From the IMG/VR virus record IMGVR_UViG_3300035199_000626, positions 1 through 23,964 of that record: 23,964 nt of DNA, one strand, 5' to 3'. Positions 1-8,675 of this stretch are shown in pieces. The translations under genes were made by a program, and so were the position numbers. The notes beneath the pieces were generated by a model. The model was not told the DNA's origin, did not search any database, and worked only from the letters and a program-made list of their open reading frames with translations. The stretch is from a virus. Each line of letters begins with the position of its first letter. Positions within the stretch are counted from its first letter, which is position 1.

Positions 1-1
1 T

Positions 2-2719
2 AGTTCGACTGACGGCTTTAGGAATGCTGTTGGTGGTTATTTTACTGGCGAAGGTTTAGAATTTAAAAATTTTAAGGAAGACAACAATGAGAATAAATGG
101 ATTTATTCGGTGATTTCGTTTTCTGATCCGGCGGCAATAGATATTCCCAACTATAAAGAAGATACTATTATACCTTATTTTAAATTTGTTTGTGCTGTTG
201 ATGGAGATCCTAGAACTGTTGAGGGCGACAAATATTGGCGCGCCCTATGGCTGGGCCAAGCGATAGACGGTGTAGCCACGATGCCACTGTATACTGCTGG
301 CATTTATGGAGATCACTATACTCAAATCACGCTGCCATACCCGGGCAAAGAAAAACAATTTTTAGTAAACCCAGCCGTAGTTGAAAATTATATTCATATT
401 ACATGCAGCTATAATGATTATTTGAGCAGATATCAAGCATATGCCGGCGGATCAGAAAGCGAAAGACTTCTACCAAATATTTATCTAATCAATTTTGCAA
501 AAAACCTAGGCACGACGGATCCCCTGAGTGCGGCCGATAGTTTACTAACACGCGTTTACAACTATTTGAGTATCGACGGAGTAGTCCCCGAGCCATGGCT
601 AAGCTTTGACGATAAAGAGAATCTAGATCTTTATTTGGACTACACTCTCCCGATAAGTCCTCTGCAAGATTCTACAAAACAATTTATGACCGAGAGGCTT
701 GAAAATGTATTTTTTAATCAAAGAGCTGCCACTCAAGGTTATTTTGATGAAACTGCTGAAAGCGGAAGCCTTTTTCCCTTTGGGTGTAGTATAGAATTTA
801 AGACACCTGCCACCGGCAGGAAAAATATGTGGGGTAACATAATTAAAGATGCGGAATATAGTTCTAGACTCTTAAGAACACTAAAAGAAATATTTTTGAT
901 ACAAACACCAACAGAAATTTCTCCAACCGGACACTCATTTAGAAAACATATATCTTATTTGTCTGCATCGGTAGATAGCCTGAGCGATACCACCATAGAA
1001 GAATCTGAAACAGTCACTTATAATAGTATTGATTTTTTTGATATGCTTTTATATTCTTATGGGTCAATAAAAAATAAATACGAAGACTTTATAATCATTG
1101 ACGACAAAGATCCCCACACCATGGCCACTTACGACACTAAAGGTGTTTATAGGCACATTAACACAGCTGCCACGATGGAGGTTGTGGATCGTACTTTAGA
1201 TTATCTAAATAATCATAAAGGGTTCAGCCCGCCAAATATAAATCAGTTATTAAATCTTGCACCAGCCTACCCTATCGTTGAGGGCCATCCAGATGTCGTA
1301 GCTGAAATAATAGCAGCAAGCAAGACAACCCTTGATGCCGCGGCCCCAGACGCAAAGTACAGTGAGGCAATTGCCTATAGAATAGAAAAAAGGATGGTCG
1401 AAGGCGTCCCGGGACAATTCATTGAAACGCCACTACAAAATTTTTGGTTTTTCAGCAACGATTTAGAAGAGGTTAATTTTTTTGACACGCAAGTCAAATA
1501 TGATAAAAATTATACATACAACGTTTATGCATATGTTTTGGTAGAAGGAATCAAATATAAGTTTTCCGACTTACAGCTTTCAAGGATTATCGGCGAACCT
1601 GCCGATCCTTGGACCATGGTACCTGGAACCACCATCAAGCCTATAAGCACCTCCCTCACGCCCATCTCACCGGTCGTAGCCTTGACTGCCCAGAAAAAAT
1701 ATTGCATCGAGTATTACGATCCAGCAAGCGATGAAACTGTCCATGATTTGTTGGAAGGCACAGCATACAATTCAGGCTCTCTATTAATAGCCAGCACTGC
1801 AACAGAAGCTCAAAGAATAGCGGGAACTCGAATTGCGGCTTTGGCCGGCGAGGCGGATATGCCTCCTTATTTTGCAAATTTTGCAATAACAGTGGAGCCT
1901 TCTCTTAAGATCATAGAGTGTCCGATATTTTCAAAAACCATTAAAGTGTTGGATAATCCACCGAATAGGCTAAATTTGCTGCCAAGCTATACTCTTGATA
2001 ATTCTAATCGGTTATCATTTGAGGCTCACTATGAGGCCTTCTTTCCCATGCGATACCCCAACCCAATAAGCGCGCAAGATAAATTAGTAAAACAAGATTA
2101 TCTACACGCACACGATCTTATAGAAGATTCTGAAATTGTGTTTGAAACCATATCAGAGCAGAACACAATAGAGATATACCGTAGTGACAAAAAACCAACG
2201 TCTTTTGAAGATTTTGATGGCTCCTTTATCAAATCCGTCAGTTTAGATATTCCTGATCAAAATTTAGAGGGAGCCTATACAAGTAAACAATTTTATGATA
2301 AAGTAAAGTCCAATAAGAAGTATTATTATTTATTCAGGGTAGTAAATGAAGTCGGGATGCCTGGTTATGTTGATGAGATTTTAGAAGCGGAGCTAGTTAA
2401 TGACGGGGGCTATAAATATGCTCTCTTTAATACGCTTTTTAAAGAAGACATAAAGGTAAAACAGTATTCCACTACTACCAAACAAGTAAAAAAGATTCTT
2501 CAGCTTAAGCCAACGTTTCAGCAGACTGTTTTGGATACCACTAATGTTGATTTTTCTCAAACAGCACTCAGTCAAATTGATAATATTGTGATTGGAAATG
2601 CGGCAAAACTTCTTTGGGGAAAAACATTCAAGCTTCGATTGACATCCAAAAAAACCGGTAGAAAAATCGATTTAAATGTTACTTATAATAAAAATTCAAG
2701 TACTTTGAGTAGCGAATAA
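2..2719 (+). CDS. Large virion structural protein, 5' end cut off by the window edge
   Basis: The reading frame is open from base 2, so the true start lies upstream. The GTG at 110 is internal and has no ribosome binding site. At least 906 residues are visible. I recognise no enzymatic motif and cannot assign a specific virion part. The region around 2155-2400 reads like a fibronectin-III-type beta domain: it has an IEIYRSDK strand, then a YYYLFRVVNEVG strand followed by a hydrophobic strand. The C-terminus is short, basic and beta-rich. The gene heads a block of four co-directional genes whose products also look like beta-rich virion proteins, so a tail, baseplate or neck component is the best guess. 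The gene is certain; its role is an inference from size and context. Confidence 0.75.
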   Translation, partial: SSTDGFRNAVGGYFTGEGLEFKNFKEDNNENKWIYSVISFSDPAAIDIPNYKEDTIIPYFKFVCAVDGDPRTVEGDKYWRALWLGQAIDGVATMPLYTAGIYGDHYTQITLPYPGKEKQFLVNPAVVENYIHITCSYNDYLSRYQAYAGGSESERLLPNIYLINFAKNLGTTDPLSAADSLLTRVYNYLSIDGVVPEPWLSFDDKENLDLYLDYTLPISPLQDSTKQFMTERLENVFFNQRAATQGYFDETAESGSLFPFGCSIEFKTPATGRKNMWGNIIKDAEYSSRLLRTLKEIFLIQTPTEISPTGHSFRKHISYLSASVDSLSDTTIEESETVTYNSIDFFDMLLYSYGSIKNKYEDFIIIDDKDPHTMATYDTKGVYRHINTAATMEVVDRTLDYLNNHKGFSPPNINQLLNLAPAYPIVEGHPDVVAEIIAASKTTLDAAAPDAKYSEAIAYRIEKRMVEGVPGQFIETPLQNFWFFSNDLEEVNFFDTQVKYDKNYTYNVYAYVLVEGIKYKFSDLQLSRIIGEPADPWTMVPGTTIKPISTSLTPISPVVALTAQKKYCIEYYDPASDETVHDLLEGTAYNSGSLLIASTATEAQRIAGTRIAALAGEADMPPYFANFAITVEPSLKIIECPIFSKTIKVLDNPPNRLNLLPSYTLDNSNRLSFEAHYEAFFPMRYPNPISAQDKLVKQDYLHAHDLIEDSEIVFETISEQNTIEIYRSDKKPTSFEDFDGSFIKSVSLDIPDQNLEGAYTSKQFYDKVKSNKKYYYLFRVVNEVGMPGYVDEILEAELVNDGGYKYALFNTLFKEDIKVKQYSTTTKQVKKILQLKPTFQQTVLDTTNVDFSQTALSQIDNIVIGNAAKLLWGKTFKLRLTSKKTGRKIDLNVTYNKNSSTLSSE

Positions 2720-2756
2720 AAAAAACATACACTATTTACGAAAGAGAGGAAATTAA

Positions 2757-3773
2757 ATGGCTTTTTTAGATAACTCTGGCGATATTATTTTAGACGCCGT
2801 TCTAACTGAGACCGGTCGCAAGAGAATGGCAGCCGGCAATTTTAAGATAAGCAAATTTGCTTTGGGCGACGATGAGATTGATTACGGCCTTTACAACAAA
2901 AACCACCCGTCAGGCTCCGCATACTACGATTTAGAGATATTACAGACACCAATATTGGAGGCGTTCACCCAAATGAACGCGAACATTAATTATGGCCTTG
3001 TGACATATGGCAGAACTGATTTGCTATATCTCCCGGATATCGTGCTTAACCAATTGCAACCAAACAAAGCGGCCGTATTGCCGAATGCCAACGGCACCAT
3101 ATTTTTGGCTGATCAAAACGCAGCAGTCGGCGGCACGGCCACCGCGGCCGCCTTGGACTCAGAAGCCTCCATCGCCACGGCAAATGTTATGCCTAGTGGG
3201 GATTCTTTGGGAGGGTTTCTATTGGTCGAGACAGGCATTAAGAGCACCCTTCTTCAAGGAAGTATGGCAAACACTTCAGCCTACCTTACTTCTGTTGGTT
3301 TGATGGATGGAATGTTTACCGTCTCGTTTGATAATCGACTTATAGCGGCCATCATCCCCGGAGAGGGATCCTCTTTCGCGAACCTGCCCGGCTCAACGAC
3401 CGGCGAAGTGGTCATGGACTACCGCCCTGCTGGCGGCGCGCCGATCATCACATCAAGGGAGCTGGCCAATTTTGCTATAGCAACTGTCAGAGGAATCCCC
3501 ACAAGAGTGTACACGGACGGCTTAGCTGCGTCTGCTATGACTTCGCTTACGAATTATACCGCAATTTCGGGCCCCCGAGGAGCGTTTTGCGCGTTTGCTC
3601 CAGTTATAAAAGATAGAATCCCGGATGCAACTTATAGCAGATTGGGGAAAGTTAACACAGTGATCGACGGTTCCAAACTATACAACTGGGTGGATACCGT
3701 CATTTATGTGCAGGGGCAGTCAACAAATGTGACGCTTCAAATCCCAATAAGAGTAATCAAATACGTCAGCTAA
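2757..3773 (+). CDS. Putative phage virion structural protein (tail or baseplate associated)
   Basis: This gene encodes 338 residues. It starts at the ATG at 2757, seven bases after GAGAGG (2744-2749), which fixes the start. The N-terminus contains the segments DIILDAVLTETGRKRMAAG and FKISKFALGDDEIDYGLY. From memory, this type of N-terminus occurs in unassigned structural proteins of marine T4-like phages. The middle is rich in Ala, Gly and Thr and looks like a beta or linker region. No signal peptide, membrane segment or catalytic motif is visible. It sits 37 bases after the preceding large structural gene and 23 bases before the next, so all four are probably co-transcribed. The specific virion location is not known. 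Confidence 0.7.
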   Translation: MAFLDNSGDIILDAVLTETGRKRMAAGNFKISKFALGDDEIDYGLYNKNHPSGSAYYDLEILQTPILEAFTQMNANINYGLVTYGRTDLLYLPDIVLNQLQPNKAAVLPNANGTIFLADQNAAVGGTATAAALDSEASIATANVMPSGDSLGGFLLVETGIKSTLLQGSMANTSAYLTSVGLMDGMFTVSFDNRLIAAIIPGEGSSFANLPGSTTGEVVMDYRPAGGAPIITSRELANFAIATVRGIPTRVYTDGLAASAMTSLTNYTAISGPRGAFCAFAPVIKDRIPDATYSRLGKVNTVIDGSKLYNWVDTVIYVQGQSTNVTLQIPIRVIKYVS

Positions 3774-3796
3774 TGAACAAATAGTGGAGAATACTA

Positions 3797-4951
3797 ATGG
3801 CTAAATCTTACCAACCTTTAAATGTTAACACCGATGTAACAACAACCAGAACTTTGTTGCATGAAGTCATCCCTCTGACGGGTAGCATTGTTAAGGGTAC
3901 ATATGGAACATATCCAAACGAAGAAAATATCAAAAATTATACACACGGCATGTTCCAGTCCGTATATGATTATCCATATCTGAGTTCTTCAGCTAATCAC
4001 ATTTTTGATATTGCCGTTGGATATCAAAGTGCCTCCTTTCTTTCGGCTTCTGTTAACACCCAGAACTCGAAAAAAATTAATATGTATAACGAACTTGCGC
4101 AGGTATCTTTAGGATATAACTTAGACAACGTAATCGAGACATTTGAGAGCGATTTGGATATTAGTAACGATAGCGATTTTATGAAGGAGTGTTTCTTTAT
4201 ATCCTTTGCTCGACTGTTAACGAAAGATCAAATTAAGAAAGGGACGTTTAACATAAAGCTTGGCCTAGGCCCGTACGACAGCCCCATGAGCGCCTCGGTA
4301 ATTTTGGGCGATGTTGGTGCAACAGTCGATGGAGCTAATGTTAAATCCGGATTACCCGGAGGCGAGTATGCAGTCCTTTATAACACAACCGCCAGTCTTA
4401 CGACTGAAACTCCTTCTGCTAGCTTCGGTGTCATCTTCTATCAGGCTGGAATCGTAGCCATTAGCGGAAATGTATTCACCACTGGTTCCGGGTTAGCCGG
4501 TAGGCCTACCATTGGGGTTTTCGGACCAGGCCCAGACCCACTTGGCGCCGGCGAAATCAGGGATTTTAATAGTGGATCTACTTCTGGTGGAACCGGCAGC
4601 GCCAATCAAACATGGTTTGCGTCACTGGCCACGTCTTCAATCTCAGGCAACTGCTCAGCATTAAGAAATCGAATCAACAATATCTCATATAACAATTCAA
4701 CAGAAATTAATTCTACAATTTACTTCTGTCGAATGCCCGTTAATCAGTTTAATTATAGTTCTAATCCGACATATACTTCGGACAGTCAGATTGTAGTTAA
4801 GAATGTTGCATCGGATATGCCTGTATCATACGTAACAACTATCGGTCTTTATAACGCAGCTAATGAACTATTGGCCACCGCGAAACTATCAGAGCCTCTG
4901 CGCAAGGACCCGACGAACGAGCTTACATTGAGAGTTAGACTGGATTATTAG
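3797..4951 (+). CDS. Virion structural protein, C-terminal paralogue of the next gene
   Basis: This gene encodes 384 residues. The ATG at 3797 follows GGAGA (3786-3790) by six bases. The protein is rich in Ser, Thr, Asn and Gly with no enzymatic motif. Its last roughly 80 residues resemble the end of the following gene. Both contain Y-S-[SN]-N-P-T-Y, then a valine-rich strand, then a block of the form I-x-x-[IV]-[AG]-L-Y-[ND] followed by A-x-L-x-x-P, and both end in a charged strand (TLRVRLDY here, TFKIKLDI there). I infer two structural proteins that share an assembly or attachment domain after an old duplication. Position in the block suggests tail, neck or baseplate, but I cannot name the T4 equivalent. 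Confidence 0.7.
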   Translation: MAKSYQPLNVNTDVTTTRTLLHEVIPLTGSIVKGTYGTYPNEENIKNYTHGMFQSVYDYPYLSSSANHIFDIAVGYQSASFLSASVNTQNSKKINMYNELAQVSLGYNLDNVIETFESDLDISNDSDFMKECFFISFARLLTKDQIKKGTFNIKLGLGPYDSPMSASVILGDVGATVDGANVKSGLPGGEYAVLYNTTASLTTETPSASFGVIFYQAGIVAISGNVFTTGSGLAGRPTIGVFGPGPDPLGAGEIRDFNSGSTSGGTGSANQTWFASLATSSISGNCSALRNRINNISYNNSTEINSTIYFCRMPVNQFNYSSNPTYTSDSQIVVKNVASDMPVSYVTTIGLYNAANELLATAKLSEPLRKDPTNELTLRVRLDY

Positions 4952-4953
4952 TC

Positions 4954-6186
4954 ATGTCCCTGCGTAAATTTGGGCCAAATGATATTATTTTAAACACGCT
5001 GCGCACATATCCGGCAGTTGAATATCTCATTTATGATGGGAATGTGTATTATAACAATTCCCCCTATCATTCTGGCGCCTTTTCTACCGATATTCTCTCT
5101 GTTACGGGAGGCGCTGTCAGTCTTTATGAATACAACATTGATCGTGAAACAACTTATAATCCTTACATCTATCCCTATATCACCAAAGACTCTGCTAGAA
5201 GCTCTTTTCGGACCGCTGGTCGCACCACTTATTATAATGAGTTTGCCTACGGAGACACAATAACTGGCTCTTATCCTCTCGGCGGCCGCATCTCCCGAGA
5301 ATATATGGCCCATCCCGGCGCACGCCTGACAGGATCCGATATTTATAATGGTACTACATTTGAAGACGCCCCGGTTAATCGTCACTTTTACGCGTTAAAA
5401 AATCGGCTAAACCATTATGGCTATTTAAGCGAACATTATAAAGTATCCTCCAGTTATGGAGACAAGAACGTTCAAGCAATTAGTCTTATTTCTCTTCCGG
5501 CTATCATGTATGGTTCTAAAATCCGACCAGGCACTGTTTCTCTTAAGTGGTATGTCAGCGGCTCCCTCAAAGGAGAGCTTCGCGACTCAAGAGAAAATGG
5601 AGAGCTAATAGAAACTTACCGTACGGGAAGCGTGGTGAACGAAGGGGAAGTGGCTGGTGTGGTTTTATACAGCGAAGGATTCATGGTGTTAACTGGCTCA
5701 TGGGCAATCTGCGGCTCACCAATGCAGCTAGAAGCCGGCGCAGCCATGGATGACCCAAGATGGATTCATTTCGGCGCCGGCGCATATGATGGGGTGACCA
5801 CCTCCACTGCTGGTATATCATTTGCCTCTGCGGCTTTTGGAATAAACTTTCAAGGCCAAACAGAAACACAAACCTATACAATGTTTGCAAAAGCCCCCCG
5901 CGGCAAAGCAAATTATTCTAACAATCCGACATATTTGCAATTTGGACAAACTAAAGTAAATTTCACTTCTTCGATGGTTTATGAAGAAAACCCATCCTTA
6001 AAGATAAAAAACTTTGTCAGTTCGAGCAATTTAAGTTATAATGCACCTTTTAAGAGGCAGACTGTTATTTCTCGGGTTGCCTTATATGATGACAATAAAA
6101 ACCTCATTGGAGTTGCAACGTTGGCTAATCCGGTATTAAAAGATCAAGATCAAGATTATACTTTTAAAATCAAGTTAGATATATAG
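4954..6186 (+). CDS. Virion structural protein, C-terminal paralogue of the preceding gene
   Basis: This gene encodes 410 residues. The ATG at 4954 lies two bases after the previous stop, and no strong Shine-Dalgarno sequence is visible, so translation may be coupled to the upstream gene. The N-terminus (MSLRKFGPNDIILNTLRTYP) is followed by a Tyr/Asn/Ser-rich region typical of beta-structured virion proteins. The C-terminal block (YSNNPTY, then ISRVALYDDNKNLIGVATL, then the terminal strand) matches the end of the preceding protein, while the N-terminal two thirds do not align by eye. No membrane segment or active site is visible. This gene closes the structural block; the next gene is a nuclease. 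The exact virion function is unknown. Confidence 0.7.
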   Translation: MSLRKFGPNDIILNTLRTYPAVEYLIYDGNVYYNNSPYHSGAFSTDILSVTGGAVSLYEYNIDRETTYNPYIYPYITKDSARSSFRTAGRTTYYNEFAYGDTITGSYPLGGRISREYMAHPGARLTGSDIYNGTTFEDAPVNRHFYALKNRLNHYGYLSEHYKVSSSYGDKNVQAISLISLPAIMYGSKIRPGTVSLKWYVSGSLKGELRDSRENGELIETYRTGSVVNEGEVAGVVLYSEGFMVLTGSWAICGSPMQLEAGAAMDDPRWIHFGAGAYDGVTTSTAGISFASAAFGINFQGQTETQTYTMFAKAPRGKANYSNNPTYLQFGQTKVNFTSSMVYEENPSLKIKNFVSSSNLSYNAPFKRQTVISRVALYDDNKNLIGVATLANPVLKDQDQDYTFKIKLDI

Positions 6187-6198
6187 TAGAATAGAACC

Positions 6199-6765
6199 AT
6201 GATTCTTGGAATAGACATCTCAACCAGCATAACTGGCTTTGCCATCGTGGGCGATGAGCAACTTCTTCACTATAGCTATGTGGACTTGCGCAAGCATAAA
6301 GGACAATTTGCCAAGGCAGAAGCCTTTCGTGAATATATAACTGATTTATTTGAAAATTATCAACTTAACAACGAAAGCTTTCTGGGCGCCTCAAAGTTCC
6401 CCATCGAACACATCTATATTGAACAACCGCTTCACATGTTTATGAAAGGAAAATCATCAGCCCAAACTCTTTCAACCTTGATGACCTTCAATGGCATCGC
6501 ATCGTGGCTTATTTATGAACTTTTTGAAATTGAGCCAGAATATATTTCTGCATCCTCCGCGCGCAAAAAAGCTGGCATTCGGGTGCCCCGGGGAGAAAAA
6601 GCAAAAGAGGTGGTCTTAAAACATCTTCTTAAGAACGAAGCTGCTTTCAACATAGAACAAACTCGCTATGGCAATCCATCACCAGGCTCTTATGACATGG
6701 CAGATGCAATTGTGATTGCAAAGGCTGGATATACACTTGAGCGTACAAAAGAGAGTCTTCAATGA
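6199..6765 (+). CDS. RuvC-like RNase H-fold Holliday junction resolvase
   Basis: This 188-residue protein has the acidic pattern of RuvC-type nucleases. Strand 1 is MILGIDISTSITGFAIV with the first catalytic Asp at residue 6. A second strand, HIYIEQP, carries Glu75. A C-terminal helix, SYDMADAIVIAKAGY, carries Asp166 and Asp169. RuvC proteins are usually about 170 residues, so the length fits. By family knowledge it would cut four-way or branched DNA with bound metal, helping recombination and trimming branches before packaging. T4 uses the unrelated endonuclease VII (gp49) for this job, so this may be a functional replacement. It lies 12 bases after the structural block, and the region before its ATG has only a weak ribosome binding site. 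Confidence 0.85.
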   Translation: MILGIDISTSITGFAIVGDEQLLHYSYVDLRKHKGQFAKAEAFREYITDLFENYQLNNESFLGASKFPIEHIYIEQPLHMFMKGKSSAQTLSTLMTFNGIASWLIYELFEIEPEYISASSARKKAGIRVPRGEKAKEVVLKHLLKNEAAFNIEQTRYGNPSPGSYDMADAIVIAKAGYTLERTKESLQ

Positions 6766-6777
6766 TCTATATACATC

Positions 6778-7035
6778 ATGAGCGACGAGATCCTCGATGT
6801 CGAGCACAACATCGACGTCGGCGATATCGTCACAGAAATAGACTATATAATACCGCCAGATCGAAAACCATGGATCGGCATTGTAATGTATATCGAGAAG
6901 GAACACTACGAGCTTCATTCACATTTAGGAAAATTTGAGGATCTTATTGGAGTATATTGGTTTCAAGATGATTGTATCGAAACACTACCAGCATCAGTTT
7001 TAGAATTAATACAAAAGGCCGAAAAAAAAGGTTGA
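6778..7035 (+). CDS. Small conserved-looking phage protein, possibly SH3-like
   Basis: This 85-residue protein starts at the ATG at 6778; an in-frame stop at 6763-6765 rules out an upstream start. No clear ribosome binding site precedes it, and it follows the resolvase gene by 12 bases. The pattern is VGDIVTEIDY, then WIGIVMYIEKEHYEL, then GVYWFQDDCIETLP, ending in a charged helix. Short strands with a tryptophan in mid-protein and an acidic loop suggest a small SH3-like barrel, but this is a weak structural guess. The stop codon overlaps the -35 box of the next promoter (7032-7037). Function unknown. Confidence 0.55.
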   Translation: MSDEILDVEHNIDVGDIVTEIDYIIPPDRKPWIGIVMYIEKEHYELHSHLGKFEDLIGVYWFQDDCIETLPASVLELIQKAEKKG

Positions 7036-7060
7036 CACGATAGAATAAGCGTGTTAGAAT
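7032..7060 (+). promoter_or_regulatory. Sigma-70-type promoter for the FKBP gene
   Basis: The -35 is TTGACA (7032-7037), identical to consensus. A 17-base spacer leads to TAGAAT (7055-7060), and TGT just upstream makes an extended -10. A strong ribosome binding site, AAAGGAG, and the ATG of the FKBP gene follow about 30 bases later. The -35 overlaps the stop codon of the preceding gene. Confidence 0.85.
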
Positions 7061-7096
7061 ATTTAAGCATTTTCATTGCAATGAAAGGAGAAAAAA

Positions 7097-7651
7097 ATGC
7101 AAGTAAAGAACGGAAGCACAGTTAATGTGCACTATAAAGGTACCCTTCATGATGGTACCGAATTTGATAACTCTCATGTCCGCGGAGAGACACTAAGCTT
7201 TCAGGTTGGCTCCGGCCAGATGATTCGCGGATTTAACGATGCCGTTGTCGGCATGTCGGTTGGGGAGACAAAGACTGTAAAGCTTACACCTGATCAGGCT
7301 TATGGTCCTCGCAACCCAGAAGCAACCCAAGTTGTTCCAAAGGCTGCCTTTGGCGCCAATTTTGAGTTCGAGATTGGTGGCGTGATCCAAGGTAATGGCC
7401 CGTCGGGGCCCTTCCTGGCGAAGATTCAAGAGGTTGCCGATTCAGAGGTCACGCTTGATCTAAACCACCCTCTCGCTGGTGAGGCTTTGAACTTTGAAAT
7501 CGAGGTGGTTTCTGTTGATGGTCTTAAGTCTTATAACGATTGGAGTCCCTCCATGAAGAAGGCCGAGTTATATCAGATCGCCAAGTCTCGTGGATTAAAT
7601 GTTACCACCAAATTTACTAAAACAAAGTTGGTTGAAGCATTGAGAGCGTAA
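7097..7651 (+). CDS. SlyD-type FKBP peptidyl-prolyl isomerase with C-terminal SAP/HeH-like module
   Basis: This 184-residue protein would accelerate cis-trans isomerisation at proline and may chaperone phage or host proteins. Residues 1-75 hold the FKBP signature: VNVHYKGTLHDGTEFDNS, then VGSGQMIRGFNDAVVGM, then AYGPR. Residues 75-140 look like the inserted flap and returning strands of SlyD, including the family hallmark DLNHPLAGEALNFEIEV. The His/Cys-rich metal-binding tail of E. coli SlyD is absent. Instead, residues 150-184 (MKKAELYQIAKSRGLNV, then TKTKLVEAL) resemble a helix-extension-helix or SAP module, a small fold that often binds nucleic acid. The ATG follows AAAGGAG. The gene has its own promoter and terminator, so it is probably expressed independently. 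The FKBP assignment is firm; the tail assignment is tentative. Confidence 0.92.
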   Translation: MQVKNGSTVNVHYKGTLHDGTEFDNSHVRGETLSFQVGSGQMIRGFNDAVVGMSVGETKTVKLTPDQAYGPRNPEATQVVPKAAFGANFEFEIGGVIQGNGPSGPFLAKIQEVADSEVTLDLNHPLAGEALNFEIEVVSVDGLKSYNDWSPSMKKAELYQIAKSRGLNVTTKFTKTKLVEALRA

Positions 7652-7653
7652 TG

Positions 7654-7679
7654 AAAGCCCCGCTTAGGCGGGGTTTTTT
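7654..7679 (+). terminator. Rho-independent terminator after the FKBP gene
   Basis: A GC-rich stem, CCCCGC (7658-7663) with GCGGGG (7668-7673), closes a TTAG loop and can extend through AAAG/TTTT pairing. Six T residues follow (7674-7679). It starts two bases after the FKBP stop codon. Confidence 0.9.
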
Positions 7680-7680
7680 C

Positions 7681-7709
7681 TTGACTTTGTGACGGTTATG
7701 TGTTAGATT
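7681..7709 (+). promoter_or_regulatory. Sigma-70-type promoter for the primase gene cluster
   Basis: TTGACT (7681-7686), a 17-base spacer and TAGATT (7704-7709) with an upstream TGT extended -10. The layout is the same as the promoter at 7032-7060. It begins two bases after the terminator T-tract, so it restarts transcription for the primase and downstream genes. Confidence 0.8.
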
Positions 7710-7723
7710 GTAACTGAGGGTTT

Positions 7724-8665
7724 GTGAACAAAAAAGAAGCACTGAAGATCTTAAATGAAACTCTTGGAGACTACCGACAAACCAGCAGGGACGAACATTA
7801 TTTCAAATGTCCTGCGTGTGATCACCACAAGTATAAGCTCGCTGTTAATCTGGATAAAGATGCTTTTCATTGTTGGATTTGTGATTATCGCGGTCGCAAC
7901 ATTAGGCGTCTTATTAGACGTTTTGGTTCGTTTGTCCAACTACAGAAATGGGACGGAATTACGGACCGGACGGATCTTGAAAGATTTGCTGACCTCTTTA
8001 TGGAGAGGAGCGATAAACAAGACAAAGCAAAAGTGGAACTCCCAGAGGAATTCGTAAGCCTCTGCTCAAAAAACATTCCAGCAACAGGAATCTATGCTCT
8101 TCGTTATTTGGAGAAAAGAGGAGTAACGAAGTTTGATATTCTCAAATGGAAAATTGGCTATTGCTTTAGCGGAGAGTATCGTAATAGAATTATTGTGCCA
8201 TCATTCGACGAGGATGGCGATTGTAGCTACTTTATCGCGCGCTCCTATACAGGAGACTCATACAAGTATAAAAATCCAAGAGCGTCCAAGGATATAGTCT
8301 TTAATGAGCTATTTATTAATTGGAACGATGACTTGGTTCTGGTAGAAGGGGTATTTGATGCATTGGTCGCAGGAAATTCTGTTCCCATTTTGGGCTCAAC
8401 ACTTAGTACGCGTTCCGATCTCGTCAGAAACATCGTCCTCAATGATACCCCAGTCTACGTCGCTCTCGACCCCGACGCAAGAAAAAAAGAAAATAAAATT
8501 ATTCAAACGCTTCTTCGATATGATATCGAGTTATATAAAATAGATGTGTCTGGTTACGAAGACATTGGCTCGATGCCGAAAGAAGTATTCCAGGAAAGAA
8601 AGAATAACGCATCCTTTATCGATAGAGACAACTATTTATTGTTGAATTTGCTATCAGCAGTATAA
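7724..8665 (+). CDS. DnaG-like DNA primase (zinc finger plus TOPRIM)
   Basis: This 313-residue protein would make RNA primers for phage DNA replication. It starts at GTG 7724, just after a GAGGG ribosome binding site and close behind its promoter. The N-terminal zinc finger uses Cys29 and Cys32 (CPAC) and Cys50 and Cys53 (CWIC), the CHC2-type arrangement. The TOPRIM domain has LVLVEGVFDALVAG with Glu208 and Asp212, then VYVALDPDA with Asp249 and Asp251. It is shorter than bacterial DnaG (about 580 residues) and has no helicase domain, so it is a stand-alone phage primase that would need a separate helicase (gp41 type), which is not in this window. Confidence 0.9.
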   Translation: MNKKEALKILNETLGDYRQTSRDEHYFKCPACDHHKYKLAVNLDKDAFHCWICDYRGRNIRRLIRRFGSFVQLQKWDGITDRTDLERFADLFMERSDKQDKAKVELPEEFVSLCSKNIPATGIYALRYLEKRGVTKFDILKWKIGYCFSGEYRNRIIVPSFDEDGDCSYFIARSYTGDSYKYKNPRASKDIVFNELFINWNDDLVLVEGVFDALVAGNSVPILGSTLSTRSDLVRNIVLNDTPVYVALDPDARKKENKIIQTLLRYDIELYKIDVSGYEDIGSMPKEVFQERKNNASFIDRDNYLLLNLLSAV

Positions 8666-8675
8666 GGAGTTTGAT

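Noticed and set aside
110-112. GTG as the start of the first structural gene
   Set aside because: The frame is open back to base 2 and no ribosome binding site precedes it, so the gene begins outside the window.
2411-2418. TATAAATA, identical to the T4 late promoter core
   Set aside because: It lies inside a coding region, is not repeated before the other structural genes and fits chance in AT-rich DNA.
4990-5385. 131-residue minus-strand frame opposite a structural gene
   Set aside because: The plus-strand gene is clearly coding and the antisense frame has no start signals or familiar motif.
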